Positions 1-7,852 of a stretch of 25,813 nucleotides of DNA are shown piece by piece. A model generated the notes under the pieces. That model did not search any database. It worked only from the letters and a program-made list of their open reading frames with translations, and was not told where the DNA came from. A program made the translations under genes and the position numbers. Positions within the stretch are counted from its first letter, which is position 1. Every line of letters starts with the position of its first letter. Origin of the DNA: Bacteroidota bacterium (GTDB taxonomy: Bacteria > Bacteroidota > Bacteroidia > Chitinophagales > Chitinophagaceae); the NCBI GenBank assembly GCA_023433345.1, contig JAEZDA010000112.1:1-25813 (forward strand), written 5' to 3'.

Positions 1-175
1 CTTTCCTTATCACCAGCAGCCTCTCAATAAAAAAGAAAACCGCCGCCGCAAATAAAAGGAAAAGAGGGAACATCAAGGGACCGCCTTTTCCAAGCAGGCT
101 CCATAAAGATTCAGATTCCTGAATTGCGCCGCTGGCAAGTGCAGTAGTGTCGGCCTGAAGAAAGATATTAAACAT
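1..175 (-). CDS. ExbB/TolQ/MotA-family proton channel, N-terminal fragment
   Basis: The gene begins at the ATG at 175-173 and runs off the left edge, so only 58 residues are visible. They start MFNIFLQADTTALASG. They contain a short polar N-terminus with a W-S-L-L-x-K-G-G-P-L-M-F-P motif, then a hydrophobic membrane helix at about residues 34-50 ending in F-I-E-R-L-L-V-I-R-K. This G-G-x-x-M-x-P helix followed by E-R is typical of the first transmembrane segment of Bacteroidota ExbB/TolQ homologues, which drive TonB- or Tol-type envelope machines with the proton motive force. I infer that exbD/tolR genes follow outside the window. ExbB, TolQ and a generic MotA/TolQ/ExbB protein cannot be told apart from this fragment. 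A candidate promoter lies at 217-246. Confidence 0.8.
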   Translation of the reverse strand, partial: MFNIFLQADTTALASGAIQESESLWSLLGKGGPLMFPLFLLFAAAVFFFIERLLVIRK

Positions 176-216
176 TAAAATGTGTTTTTACCAGAGTGTA
201 AGTAATCACAATACAA

Positions 217-246
217 CAAAACTAGTTGCAAACATGCGTACAACAA
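217..246 (-). promoter_or_regulatory. Candidate promoter for the ExbB-like gene
   Basis: On the minus strand, TAGTTTTG at 224-217 matches the Bacteroidota -7 box TAnnTTTG. A TTG at 246-244 lies 19 bp upstream, as expected for the -33 element. Transcription would begin near 211, giving a leader of about 36 nt before the ATG at 175. This is a motif match only. Confidence 0.4.
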
Positions 247-344
247 TTTGTTAATGTTGGCTGAATACAGTGTGCTATGAGTTGAGCAGGAACTTGAATA
301 AAAGCGTGAGCCTAATCCCCAAAACTGACAACTCATCACCGCAT

Positions 345-393
345 CTTTAATCTATAATCTATAATCTATAATCTATAATCTATAACTTATAAT
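345..393. repeat. 7-bp tandem repeat, about 7 units (CTATAAT)
   Basis: Seven consecutive heptamers fill 345-393. Four are exact CTATAAT copies at 352-379, flanked by variants CTTTAAT (345-351), CTATAAC (380-386) and TTATAAT (387-393). The tract ends 6 bp from the stop codon of the SPFH gene (400-402) and lies between it and the ExbB-like gene. It belongs to the set of 7-bp-phased tracts seen elsewhere in the window. The rest of 176-399 shows nothing beyond the promoter candidate. Confidence 0.9.
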
Positions 394-399
394 CTGAGA

Positions 400-1338
400 T
401 CAGCGCGTGTGGTTCTCCTTGAGTTCCATCATGCCCATTATTTGCTTCATGGTCTTTTCCATGCCGTCTGAACCTCCATCAAGGAAGATCACATTGCCTT
501 TTCCGTATTCAGCAAAATTTTTGATGGCCTCAACCCACATACTGAATAATATAACGTTAGTGTCGAGATTTGCCTGCTTCATCTCTGATGCGGCCTGGCT
601 CATACCTTTTGCAACTTCTTCGCGAAACAAGGCCACACCCTGGCCCCGCAATTGCGCAGCAAGTCTTTCAGCTTCCGCAGCGATCTTGATAGCATTTCCT
701 TCAGCTTCGGCAGATTTTGTTTTCGTAATAAGCAAGGCCTGCCCTTCATTTTCCGCAGCGGCTTTCAGGTTGTTTGATGCAACCACCTTACTCATACTAT
801 CTATAATCGCCTGGTCGAACGTTATATCATTGATCTGAAGATCCTGCAAATGATAACCCCATTCTTCAAGGGAAGAATCGACATGTTCTTTTACAAATTC
901 AACAATATCCCTTCTTAGGCCAAGTATTTCACTTTGTCTTCGTGTAGCCACAAAAGCACGAATATTTCCTTCAATGGTGCGCACCAAAGCCTGCATAAGA
1001 TCGCGATCACTTATAAATTTGAATGCAACCTTTTGTATGGTTTCCTCCTGCTCATTCTGCACGGAATACAATAACATTGATTTGAAGTACACATTCGCCT
1101 GATCAATGGTTACGGCCTGGAATTCCAGTTCAACCGACCGGTTCTGTATGCTTACTTTTTTGTGGATCTGCTCCAGCAATGGTATTTTGAAGTTCAACCC
1201 GGGACGCATTATTCTCCGGTATTTTCCAAACATGGTAACAACGCCTATAAAACCCTGGTTCACGGTTACAATTGAGCCCAGTAATATCACAACCAGAATT
1301 ATTATCCAGAGATAGTCAGTAATGAAGTTTAGGTTCAT
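400..1338 (-). CDS. SPFH/band 7 (stomatin/prohibitin-like) membrane protein
   Basis: This 312-residue protein has one N-terminal transmembrane segment (about residues 8-28), then an SPFH domain starting G-F-I-G-V-V-T-M-F-G-K-Y and R-P-G-L-N-F-K-I-P. A long Ala/Glu-rich coiled coil follows at about 190-240 (KAAAENEGQALL, AEAEGNAIKIAAEAERLAAQ). The order is that of stomatin, prohibitin and plant HIR proteins, which form ring-like oligomers on the inner membrane and influence proteolysis and membrane organisation. The gene starts 22 bp after the pepT stop, so the two are probably co-transcribed. The family is clear; the specific role is unknown. Confidence 0.88.
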   Translation of the reverse strand: MNLNFITDYLWIIILVVILLGSIVTVNQGFIGVVTMFGKYRRIMRPGLNFKIPLLEQIHKKVSIQNRSVELEFQAVTIDQANVYFKSMLLYSVQNEQEETIQKVAFKFISDRDLMQALVRTIEGNIRAFVATRRQSEILGLRRDIVEFVKEHVDSSLEEWGYHLQDLQINDITFDQAIIDSMSKVVASNNLKAAAENEGQALLITKTKSAEAEGNAIKIAAEAERLAAQLRGQGVALFREEVAKGMSQAASEMKQANLDTNVILFSMWVEAIKNFAEYGKGNVIFLDGGSDGMEKTMKQIMGMMELKENHTR

Positions 1339-1360
1339 GCAGTTAATTTTTTACAAGTTA

Positions 1361-2614
1361 TCAATTATTTGCGGCTTCTTCCCATACCATGCACAGGTGC
1401 ACTACCGTTTCTGCAGCCCTTGCCATATCGGATGTTCCGATCCATTCCAGTTTGCTATGAATATTTTGCATTCCGGTGAAAATATTCGGGCAGGGCAATC
1501 CCATATAACTGAGCCTGCTGCCATCGGTACCTCCGCGGATACTTTCCGTAGTAACGGTAAGGCCTGTACGCAAAATAGCTTCGGCGGCATAGTTTACAAC
1601 ATTAGGGTGCTGATCCAGGATGTCTTTCATATTCCTGTATTGCTCTTTCGGATGATATTCCATTGATGCCCCGGGGTATCCGGCAACAACCTTTTCTGCA
1701 ATTTCCCTGAGGCGGGCGTGATGTTTTTCCAACTCAGCAGTGCTGAAATCGCGTACTATAAAATTTATTGTTGCTTTTTCTGCAATACCATTTACAGCGG
1801 TAGGATGGATGAAACCTTCTTTCTTATCAGTTGTTTCGGGGCTCCATTCATTTTTTGGAAGGGCGTCCAGAATTGACCCTGCAATCTTTAAGGCATTCAC
1901 CAGTTTATCCTTGGCATATCCCGGGTGAGAAATAACCCCATGAACCACGATTGTTGCACCGTCTGCGCTGAAAGTTTCATCTTCCAGGCTGCCCGCTTCA
2001 CCGCCATCAAGCGTGTATCCGGCCACAGCATTCACTTTCTTCATGTTGATATTCGCGGTTCCTTTGCCAACCTCTTCATCGGGCGTGAAAACGATCCTCA
2101 CCTCGCCATGTTTTACTGAAGGGTTTTCAATTAAAAATTTCGCAGCCTGCATGATCGCCGCCACTCCGCTTTTGTCGTCAGCGCCAAGGAGGGTTGTACC
2201 GCTCGCTGTAATAATGTCTTTGCCAATATGGTTTTTGAGATAGGGAGATTCAGACACCTTTAATACCTGCGAATTATCATCCGGCAACACAATATCCTTT
2301 CCGTTATAATTCCTGTGAAGGATGGGCTTCACTCCTGTGCCGCTGCAGTCAGGGGCTGTATCTACGTGCGAGCAAAAAGCTATCACCGGAACATCAGCCT
2401 CAGAATTTGAGGGAATTGTTGCGTATACGTATCCGTGAGTATCCATAGAAACATCAGTCAGCTTCATGTCACGAAGTTCTTGTTCCAGAATGCGTGACAG
2501 ATCTTTCTGCTTTTCCGTTGTGGGTGAAGTTTCACTTTCAGGATCGCTCTGCGTGTCAACCTGTACATAGCGCATAAATCGCTCTGCAACCTCTGCCGGA
2601 TCGATGTTGATCAT
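1361..2614 (-). CDS. pepT: Peptidase T (tripeptide aminopeptidase, M20B)
   Basis: A cytosolic dinuclear-zinc aminopeptidase that releases the N-terminal residue of tripeptides; at 417 residues it is close to the usual length of about 410. The expected metal and catalytic motifs are all present in order: HVDTAP, LGADDKSG, TPDEEVGKG with the catalytic Glu pair, YTLDGGEAGSLEDETFSADG, and the C-terminal NIHSKLEWI carrying the last His ligand. The ATG at 2614 gives the standard N-terminus. It lies downstream of the terminator at 2649-2671, so it probably has its own promoter in the short gap, and it is followed closely by the SPFH gene. Confidence 0.95.
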   Translation of the reverse strand: MINIDPAEVAERFMRYVQVDTQSDPESETSPTTEKQKDLSRILEQELRDMKLTDVSMDTHGYVYATIPSNSEADVPVIAFCSHVDTAPDCSGTGVKPILHRNYNGKDIVLPDDNSQVLKVSESPYLKNHIGKDIITASGTTLLGADDKSGVAAIMQAAKFLIENPSVKHGEVRIVFTPDEEVGKGTANINMKKVNAVAGYTLDGGEAGSLEDETFSADGATIVVHGVISHPGYAKDKLVNALKIAGSILDALPKNEWSPETTDKKEGFIHPTAVNGIAEKATINFIVRDFSTAELEKHHARLREIAEKVVAGYPGASMEYHPKEQYRNMKDILDQHPNVVNYAAEAILRTGLTVTTESIRGGTDGSRLSYMGLPCPNIFTGMQNIHSKLEWIGTSDMARAAETVVHLCMVWEEAANN

Positions 2615-2648
2615 TTTTTTAATTTTTGCAAACTTAAGCTAACCAAAT

Positions 2649-2671
2649 AAAAAAGGCAGCCCGAAGCTGCC
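2649..2671 (-). terminator. Rho-independent terminator after the SlyD-like gene
   Basis: On the minus strand, GGCAGC (2671-2666), loop TTCGG and GCTGCC (2660-2655) form a perfect 6-bp GC-rich stem followed directly by TTTTTT (2654-2649). It lies 24 bp after the stop of the prolyl isomerase and 34 bp before the pepT start, so it should separate the two. Confidence 0.8.
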
Positions 2672-2695
2672 GTGAATTCTTTGAAAGGAAAATAT

Positions 2696-3124
2696 CTATG
2701 CTATCTCCACGAGTTCAATATCAAAAACCAATTCCTGACCGGCAAGAAAATGGTTTGCGTCGAGCACAACAACATCATCAAGCAATTCGGTAACAACTAC
2801 GGGAAAGGGCTGTCCATCTTCATTGCTAAGTTGTAAGCTCATGCCTTTTTCCAGTTTCATATCTTCAGGCACATTTTCTTTTGGGAAGCGGATCACCGCA
2901 TCTTCATTACGCTCTCCGTACGCATCTGCAGCTGCGATATTGATCGTTTTCTTCTCTCCAACTTCCATACCCGGCAAAGCTGCATCAAAACCTTTTATCA
3001 TCTGACCCGCTCCAACCGTGAATTCAAGCGGTTCCCTGTTTACCGAAGAATCAAATTGTTCACCATTAACCAGCTTACCGGTATAATGAACTTTCACTAC
3101 ATCTCCTTCTTTTACTTTTTTCAT
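2696..3124 (-). CDS. FKBP-type peptidyl-prolyl isomerase, SlyD-like
   Basis: The protein has 142 residues from the ATG at 3124 (MKKVKEGDVVKVHYTGKL). The frame stays open further upstream only from a GTG with no matching N-terminus, so that start was rejected. The FKBP strands are recognisable (VHYTGKLVNGEQFDSS, GAGQMIKGFDAALPGM). The insert-in-flap domain that gives SlyD chaperone activity is at about residues 68-118, and the closing motif LDANHFLAGQELVFDIELVEI is characteristic of SlyD. There is no His-rich metal-binding tail, as is common outside Proteobacteria. It acts as a cytosolic prolyl isomerase and folding helper. A terminator follows at 2671-2649, and it is divergent from the NamZ-like gene. 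Confidence 0.92.
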   Translation of the reverse strand: MKKVKEGDVVKVHYTGKLVNGEQFDSSVNREPLEFTVGAGQMIKGFDAALPGMEVGEKKTINIAAADAYGERNEDAVIRFPKENVPEDMKLEKGMSLQLSNEDGQPFPVVVTELLDDVVVLDANHFLAGQELVFDIELVEIA

Positions 3125-3257
3125 ACTAATACTTTTAATGTAAACGGTAAAGGTGAGCGCATTTTCCTTTAAACCGTCGAAATAAAAAAAATATTTACGC
3201 ACATCATTTTATGTATTCTTTTCAATAAAAGGTGAAAAAAAACCTTTCCTTTGAAAT

Positions 3258-4496
3258 ATGATGTTTAAATTATTATTCACCTGGCTCCCCCTTCTTTTTA
3301 TTTCCATCACACCCTGTGCCCAAAATAAAAATTCGGCTTCAATTTCTAACAGGGTTATTCCCGCTGCAGAGAGAATGGAAGTTTATTTGCCACTGTTGAA
3401 GGGCAAGCGTGTCGGCGTATTTGCCAACCAAACCAGTATGGTCCATAACACTCACCTGGTAGACACCCTCATAAAAAGCGGGATCCGCGTTGTAAAGATC
3501 TTTGGACCGGAACATGGCTTTCGCGGAACCGCAGACGCAGGAGAAAAAGTAAAAGACGGCATTGATGCAAAAACGGGATTGCCTGTCATCAGCCTCTATG
3601 GAAACCACAAACAACCTTCTTTGAAAGAGCTTGAGGATGTTGATCTCCTGGTTTTTGATATACAGGATGTGGGAGTAAGATTCTATACATATATCTCTTC
3701 TCTTGAGGAGTTTATGGAAGCCGCTTTTGAACATGGTAAACCATTGATGATACTTGACAGGCCAAACCCCAACGGGTTTTACGTTGACGGACCCGTTTTG
3801 CAACCTGCCTTTAAATCATTTGTAGGAATGCAGCCTGTTCCAATCGTATACGGGATGACGATCGCGGAATATGCCATGATGATTGCCGGTGAGGGATGGC
3901 TATCACAAAAAGCCAATGCGAGATTTGCATATTATAAAACAGCAGAGAATTCTGCTGACACGCCATTCCATTTCCAGATCATCAAAAACAAAAATTACGA
4001 TCATACAACGAGGTATGAATTGCCGGTAAAACCATCGCCAAACCTGCCTGATATGCAGTCGATCTACATGTACCCTTCAACATGTTTATTTGAAGGCACC
4101 ACGTTGAGCGAAGGACGCGGCACGGAAAAACCTTTCCAATATATCGGGCATCCATCTCTGCCGAAAAATTTGTTCTTATTTACGCCTTCTCCTACCGAAG
4201 GAGCTAAAAGCAGCAAACACTTCTATAAAAAATGTTATGGTTGGGATCTTTCAAAAGTAAAGCCCGTTGCACATCTGGAAATTAAATATCTGCAAGACGC
4301 TTATAAACTATTTCCAAAAAAAGATTCATTCTTCCTGAAAAATAATTTCTTCAATAAGCTGGCTGGTAATGATGAACTGATGCAACAGATAAAAGCAGGC
4401 CATAGTGAGGCGAATATCCGCAAAACATGGGAGAAAGACCTCAATGCCTTTAAAGCAATACGCAAAAAATACCTTCTTTATAAAGATTTTGAATGA
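3258..4496 (+). CDS. Secreted DUF1343 / NamZ-like exo-beta-N-acetylmuramidase
   Basis: At 412 residues this has an N-terminal signal sequence (hydrophobic residues 3-18, then P-C-A-Q-N) and the full DUF1343 domain. Key motifs are KGKRVGVFANQTS, the strongly conserved FGPEHGFRG with the glutamate proposed as catalytic in NamZ, LVFDIQDVGVRFYTYI, LDRPNPNG and EGTTLSEGRGTEKPF. Characterised members (Bacillus subtilis NamZ, Tannerella homologue) remove terminal MurNAc from peptidoglycan fragments, so a periplasmic role in cell-wall recycling is likely; the assignment rests on family knowledge. The last 4 bp overlap the fmt start, indicating translational coupling. Two ATGs are adjacent at 3258 and 3261. 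TTCCTTTG at 3246-3253 is a 7-of-8 match to the -7 box but sits almost on the start codon. Confidence 0.88.
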   Translation: MMFKLLFTWLPLLFISITPCAQNKNSASISNRVIPAAERMEVYLPLLKGKRVGVFANQTSMVHNTHLVDTLIKSGIRVVKIFGPEHGFRGTADAGEKVKDGIDAKTGLPVISLYGNHKQPSLKELEDVDLLVFDIQDVGVRFYTYISSLEEFMEAAFEHGKPLMILDRPNPNGFYVDGPVLQPAFKSFVGMQPVPIVYGMTIAEYAMMIAGEGWLSQKANARFAYYKTAENSADTPFHFQIIKNKNYDHTTRYELPVKPSPNLPDMQSIYMYPSTCLFEGTTLSEGRGTEKPFQYIGHPSLPKNLFLFTPSPTEGAKSSKHFYKKCYGWDLSKVKPVAHLEIKYLQDAYKLFPKKDSFFLKNNFFNKLAGNDELMQQIKAGHSEANIRKTWEKDLNAFKAIRKKYLLYKDFE

Positions 4497-5431
4497 TGCA
4501 GAAATCCTGGCAATCGCTTCGCATCGTGTTCATGGGAACTCCTGAATTTGCAGTGGCTTCCCTGAGAAAACTTGTCGACCATGGTGCTGATATCGTAGGG
4601 GTAATTACCGCACCTGATAAGCCTGCCGGCAGGGGAATGCAACTTCAGCAAAGTGCTGTGAAACAATATGCGCTATCAAAAAGTTTGAAAATACTTCAGC
4701 CGGAAAAATTAAAGAATGAAACTTTCCTGGAAGATCTCAAACAATTGAATGCAGACCTGCAAATTGTAGTAGCATTTCGAATGCTGCCTGAAGTGGTTTG
4801 GAATATGCCTCCACTGGGTACGATAAATGTTCATGGATCATTGTTGCCAGATTACCGCGGAGCCGCTCCCATCAACTGGGCTGTGATTAACGGCGAAACA
4901 GAAACGGGCGTAACCACTTTTAAATTGCAGCACCAAATAGATACGGGGAATATTTTAATGCAGGCAAAGATTAGCATAGGAGAGAACGAAAATGCCGGCT
5001 CTGTTCACGACCGAATGATGGAATTGGGCGCAGAAGTATTGTTGAAAACTGTTGATGGGCTGGCAAAGGGAAGTATTACGGAAACACCGCAGGCGGCGCC
5101 CGGAAATATTAAGCATGCTCCAAAAATATTTACCGAAACCTGCCGGGTTAATTGGAATAAAGGGGTTGATGAAATTCACAACCTGGTTCGCGGACTGAGT
5201 CCATACCCGGCTGCATTCACCATGTTGCATCAAAAAAAATTAAAGATCTTCTCCGGGAGAAAAACTACGAGCTCCAAACCACAACCCGGAACGGTGGAAA
5301 CGGATGGTAAAACATTTTTAAAATTTCATGCAGCCGACGGATGTTATGACCTGGAAGAAATTCAATTGGAAGGAAAAAAGAAAATGACCATACATGAGTT
5401 CCTCCGTGGCTACCGCTTCCCGTCTCAATAA
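4493..5431 (+). CDS. fmt: Methionyl-tRNA formyltransferase
   Basis: The enzyme transfers the formyl group of 10-formyl-tetrahydrofolate to initiator Met-tRNA. Its 312 residues match the family length. The N-terminal formyltransferase domain shows RIVFMGTPEFAV, NVHGSLLPDYRGAAPINW (with the catalytic Asn and His) and HQIDTGNIL (with the catalytic Asp). The C-terminal OB-like tRNA-binding domain begins near residue 210 (VNWNKGVDEIHNLVRGLSPY). The start overlaps the NamZ-like stop by 4 bp (ATGA); a second Met follows at once. Its 3' end overlaps the convergent LysM gene by 7 bp, leaving no room for a separate terminator. Confidence 0.96.
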   Translation: MMQKSWQSLRIVFMGTPEFAVASLRKLVDHGADIVGVITAPDKPAGRGMQLQQSAVKQYALSKSLKILQPEKLKNETFLEDLKQLNADLQIVVAFRMLPEVVWNMPPLGTINVHGSLLPDYRGAAPINWAVINGETETGVTTFKLQHQIDTGNILMQAKISIGENENAGSVHDRMMELGAEVLLKTVDGLAKGSITETPQAAPGNIKHAPKIFTETCRVNWNKGVDEIHNLVRGLSPYPAAFTMLHQKKLKIFSGRKTTSSKPQPGTVETDGKTFLKFHAADGCYDLEEIQLEGKKKMTIHEFLRGYRFPSQ

Positions 5432-6396
5432 GCAACAAGGCAGTCGAACTTTTCCGTTGTCACTCCCAGTTCTTCAGCAGCCGCATTGCTGATACGAAGA
5501 TCGATCCCTTCATTTTGACTGATGTCAGGGATAACATCTAACACCTTCGCATAAACGCTTTTATTGGAAGCAGGGTTGGTGATCTTCACCACCGATCCTG
5601 CTATGGCGGTGTTATGAAAGCAATAATATTTTCCATCGTTCCAACCGCTGGTGCTTTTAAATGTTGCAGCAATACCATTTTTCTCCTTCACTTTTTTGCC
5701 CTGGGTTTGAGCCGCATAAATATCTTTAAATTTTCCCCCGGATGATGCACGGGCAACCGGTGCCGACTCTTGTTTTGACTCCTCTTTTTTTGCAACAACC
5801 GGTGCTTCCTTTTTTTCTGCAACAGGCTTTGGTTCTTCCTTTGTAACAGCTTTTACCACCTTTACTGGATGTTCCTCCTGGTATGCGATGCTCCCGGTTG
5901 ATGGCACTGTGATAGCAAACTTTGCAAGTGGCGACAGATCGCTCTTCACTTTAAGAAAGCCGATGATGAGCGGGGAGCCTGCAAATGCATGGTCACCGGA
6001 AATCTTATTCCAAAGCCTGAGGTTTTCAACAGGTACATTCTTAAAAAGAGAACTTACAGATTCAAGAGACACCCGTGAAGGGGCGCGATAATAAAGGGGC
6101 ACAAAAACTTCACCTGCTTCTGCTCTTCCATCTTGTGAAAAGTTTATTTCGTTCAACGGAATTTTCACCACCTGCCCAATACTTAATCCTCCGGGCGCAT
6201 CAACATCCAAACCATTATATGGAGCGTAAACCCGCGGACTAATATTATATATCCGCCCGATACTATAAAAATTTTCCTTTGGAGCAGTGGTGTGGGAAAG
6301 ATAATAGCCGGAAGAATTTCCTTCAACCATTATTTTTTTATCCTGGGCAAAAATTACAAACGGGCAAAGGAATAGCAGCAGCAGTAAATTTTTCAT
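5425..6396 (-). CDS. Secreted LysM protein with C-terminal RlpA-like double-psi barrel
   Basis: A 323-residue protein from the ATG at 6396, whose MKNLLLLLFLCPFVIFAQ is a good signal peptide ending in the A-Q typical of Bacteroidota. The frame stays open to 6429, but that start would bury the signal peptide. After it comes a LysM-like region (about 25-85, ending GGLSIGQVVKIPL), a conserved middle, then a Lys/Glu/Pro/Val-rich linker of about 45 residues near 185-230. The C-terminal domain (about 240-323) has KYYCFHNTAIAGSVVKITNP and G-I-D-L-R-I-S-N-A-A-A-E-E-L-G, as in RlpA-like barrels. A periplasmic cell-wall role is inferred from LysM; catalysis is unproven. A possible -7 box (TATTTTTG, 6434-6427, minus) lies upstream. 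Confidence 0.8.
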   Translation of the reverse strand: MKNLLLLLFLCPFVIFAQDKKIMVEGNSSGYYLSHTTAPKENFYSIGRIYNISPRVYAPYNGLDVDAPGGLSIGQVVKIPLNEINFSQDGRAEAGEVFVPLYYRAPSRVSLESVSSLFKNVPVENLRLWNKISGDHAFAGSPLIIGFLKVKSDLSPLAKFAITVPSTGSIAYQEEHPVKVVKAVTKEEPKPVAEKKEAPVVAKKEESKQESAPVARASSGGKFKDIYAAQTQGKKVKEKNGIAATFKSTSGWNDGKYYCFHNTAIAGSVVKITNPASNKSVYAKVLDVIPDISQNEGIDLRISNAAAEELGVTTEKFDCLVAY

Positions 6397-6481
6397 GGGA
6401 TTCAAACAAATTTTTACAAAGATGGACAAAAATAATAATGATGCTCAAATAAAAGCACATTTGTTTGGCAGTGCTGCCGCT

Positions 6482-7834
6482 TTAACTTTTCATCCGAATG
6501 CGCCATTCTTTGGGATAGTAATTATTGATTCTATTGCCTAATGATTTTATCCAACCGAGTGGCAATTTTTTGTATGTGATCAAATACCATCCCGCCGGCA
6601 GTGTTACATTCATTTCTTCCCGACGCAGGTAACGAAGTGCGATTTCAATATCAACATCAAACTGCCTCACTCGTTCCGACACCAATCCACCAAGGGCAAG
6701 AGCGTGATTCGGGATCAATTCGCCTCTAACGATAACGCCTATCCGAAGCCCAGCGAGCTTAATATAAACCGTTTCCTGCAGTAAGGGGAGCATCTCCTTC
6801 ATTCTGCCCGGCATTAATAAAATTTCATCATTCCATATTTCCGTGTCATAAAGATCCATATTCACCCATTGCGACAATACCCGCTCATTCGCTCTAACCG
6901 TAGTTGATCTTCTCCGGGTAAAATTTTTGAAGGTCTCGTCCGTGTTATTCTTTACAAAAGCGGCGATAAAAAATCCTTCACCATCGAGTTTATCAGGGTA
7001 AAAACGATAGCCGAAAGAGTCCTTGCCTATTTCAACCTCTACAATGTTCCATTCCGGTTTTATTGCAAGACGTGAACCTCTAAGGCCTTTCGAGAGGCAC
7101 CATGCGGCAATTTCTTCGTCTTCCTCTTCTGAATATGAGCATGTTGAGTAGATCAGTACCCCATCGCCGGCAAGAGAAGGAAGAACCTGCTCCAGAATTT
7201 CTTTTTGGCGGCCCGCACACATCTCTACGTTTTGCAGGCTCCACTCATTCATTGCCCCGGGATCCTTTCTGAAAAGACCGCTACCACTGCAAGGCGCATC
7301 AACAACCACCAAATTAAAAACGGATTTTAATTTGCCTAATTGCGCCGGTGCAGAATTAGTGACCACAACGTTGGCAGCGCCCCACTTTGTAATATTCTCT
7401 TCGAGTATGCCCGACCGTGACTTGTGAATTTCATTGCTTACCAAAACACTTTCAGAAGAGATCAATGATTGTATCAGGGTAGATTTACCTCCCGGGGCGG
7501 CGCAGAGATCCAAAACAGTCATTGCTTCGCCCAGGTCACACAACTGCAAGATCACCTGCTCCAAAAACATACTGCTCGCTTCCTGCACATAATACGCGCC
7601 CGCATGAAGCAAAGGATCCAGCGTAAACACAGGCCGCGATTCCAGATAGTAGCCCGAACTGCACCAGGGAACATCACCTTTTACAGGAAAAGAAATATCT
7701 TTTTCAGAAATCTTTTTATGATTGATCCTGATAGAAGTTATTGCATTGCCGGATTCGTGCACATCAATAAATGCACTTTCATCAAAACCTTTGACCCCGT
7801 GTAGAGATCTAATCAACTCCGGCGGTAAATTCAT
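6482..7834 (-). CDS. rsmF: 16S rRNA (cytosine-C5) methyltransferase, RsmF/RsmB-NOP2 family
   Basis: A 450-residue SAM-dependent RNA m5C methylase. Motif I is DLCAAPGGKSTLIQSL, motif IV is VVDAPCSGSGLFRKDPGA and motif VI is GVLIYSTCSYSEEEDEE; together they carry the two cysteines used for release and covalent catalysis. There is no NusB-like N-terminal domain, so it is closer to RsmF (YebU; 16S C1407) than to RsmB. The C-terminal third, with PLGWIKSLGNRINNYYPK near the end, is the PUA-like RNA-binding region seen in RsmF. The target base is inferred. It starts 18 bp after the OmpA-like gene and is probably the last gene of the long thyA-led unit. Confidence 0.88.
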   Translation of the reverse strand: MNLPPELIRSLHGVKGFDESAFIDVHESGNAITSIRINHKKISEKDISFPVKGDVPWCSSGYYLESRPVFTLDPLLHAGAYYVQEASSMFLEQVILQLCDLGEAMTVLDLCAAPGGKSTLIQSLISSESVLVSNEIHKSRSGILEENITKWGAANVVVTNSAPAQLGKLKSVFNLVVVDAPCSGSGLFRKDPGAMNEWSLQNVEMCAGRQKEILEQVLPSLAGDGVLIYSTCSYSEEEDEEIAAWCLSKGLRGSRLAIKPEWNIVEVEIGKDSFGYRFYPDKLDGEGFFIAAFVKNNTDETFKNFTRRRSTTVRANERVLSQWVNMDLYDTEIWNDEILLMPGRMKEMLPLLQETVYIKLAGLRIGVIVRGELIPNHALALGGLVSERVRQFDVDIEIALRYLRREEMNVTLPAGWYLITYKKLPLGWIKSLGNRINNYYPKEWRIRMKS

Positions 7835-7852
7835 CTGAATATCAATATCTTT

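Noticed and set aside
407..838. 143-codon frame opposite the SPFH gene
   Set aside because: It is the complement of a well-supported coding region and shows no family motif.
3246..3253. Promoter box TTCCTTTG before the NamZ-like gene
   Set aside because: One mismatch to TAnnTTTG at the important second base and no -33 element; not listed as a feature.
6448..6482. Terminator after rsmF (minus strand)
   Set aside because: GGCAG and CTGCC can pair next to the stop codon, but the following bases are AAAC instead of a T run; an outer AAAGC/GCTTT pairing is too open to be convincing.
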